A stretch of 64,000 bases of DNA from Oegoconia quadripuncta (Eukaryota; Arthropoda; Insecta; Lepidoptera; Autostichidae), in the NCBI GenBank assembly GCA_949316235.1, contig OX438754.1, forward strand, positions 5,503,501-5,567,500. Reading direction: 5' to 3'. Made by a program: the position numbers and the translations under genes. Below are positions 63,526-64,000 of the stretch, one piece after another. The notes beneath the pieces are model-generated. The model saw only the letters and a program-made list of their open reading frames with translations. It made no database searches and had not been told where the DNA came from. Within the stretch, counting starts at the first letter, position 1; each line of letters starts with the position of its first letter.

Positions 63526-64000
63526 GCGAACTGGCGAGTTATGTACGTCGAAGTTTCAATAGCATAACACGTTTTAAGCCCCGACGCAAAAACAGGGGTA
63601 TTATGAGATTGTAGCCTATATTTGTCTGGGTTCTGTCTGTGACATTGTAGCGTCAAAACCGCTGAAGAGTTCAGCCGTTAACTTTTAACACAATTGCTCT
63701 GTTATACTGTATACTAGGGCTAGCATGACCCATAGTCTCTATAATGACAAGAGATAAGCTATGCCTCTCTTTTACTTGTATAAAGCATGAACGTGACAAC
63801 ACGGTTCTTTCTTGTATCGCCGTACATTACGCTTGAGGATTTTCAAAATATACAATTAATGGATGTATTTTTTTAAATTACCAATTAACGTTAGAACCTA
63901 AGTTTTGGTCTAATAAAATTGAAACTTGTCTCGATTCGAAGAGAAGAGGAATAATTGTGATCATGAGTCAGAGTTGTGTTACTTACTCCACTGTATTTAC
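63526..64000. other. Window end, nothing recognised
   Basis: No coding exon or family repeat identified on either strand. Confidence 0.3.

Overview
The window looks like lepidopteran (moth or butterfly) nuclear DNA. It is AT-rich, has eukaryotic splice sites, and carries tRNA-derived SINEs, RTE- and Jockey-like LINE fragments, MITEs and a BEL/Pao LTR retrotransposon. The species cannot be told from the sequence.

The backbone is a one-way array on the minus strand of 28 intact terminal coding exons, called F1 to F28 here by rising coordinate. Transcription runs from F28 towards F1. Each exon starts at an AG acceptor, carries two bases that complete a split codon (intron phase 1), encodes one FLYWCH-type C2H2 zinc finger of about 75 residues, and stops. 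No exon has a real start codon or a recognisable donor at its end. This is the layout known for the 3' part of mod(mdg4), where many alternative 3' exons are joined by alternative splicing, and in Drosophila by trans-splicing, to shared 5' exons encoding a BTB domain. The shared exons are not in the window and should lie beyond its right end. Three intact exons (F11, F14, F17) contain no usable ATG and were found by reading the frame from the acceptor.

The array shows birth and death of exons. F17-F19 are recent tandem copies with a unit of about 0.8 kb. F25 and F26 are a duplicated pair. At 7.8-8.0 kb and 32.0-32.2 kb there are frameshifted pseudo-exons, and near 31.9, 37.9, 38.7 and perhaps 43.2 kb there are truncated exon ends. 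Paralogues that lie together are most alike (F1-F2, F4-F6, F8-F10, F11-F13, F14-F15, F16-F20, F21-F24, F25-F26). F28 is the most divergent.

Layout: 0-2.2 kb F1-F3; 2.2-5.3 kb repeats including a long-TIR DNA element; 5.4-21 kb F4-F13 with MITEs, SINEs and a Jockey-like LINE; 21-27 kb F14, a second long-TIR element and an RTE-like LINE; 27-51 kb F15-F25 with many SINEs and LINE ends; 51-57 kb an intact BEL/Pao element inserted 49 bp upstream of the F25 acceptor, antisense to the host gene; 57-64 kb F26-F28 and repeats. No other host gene was recognised.
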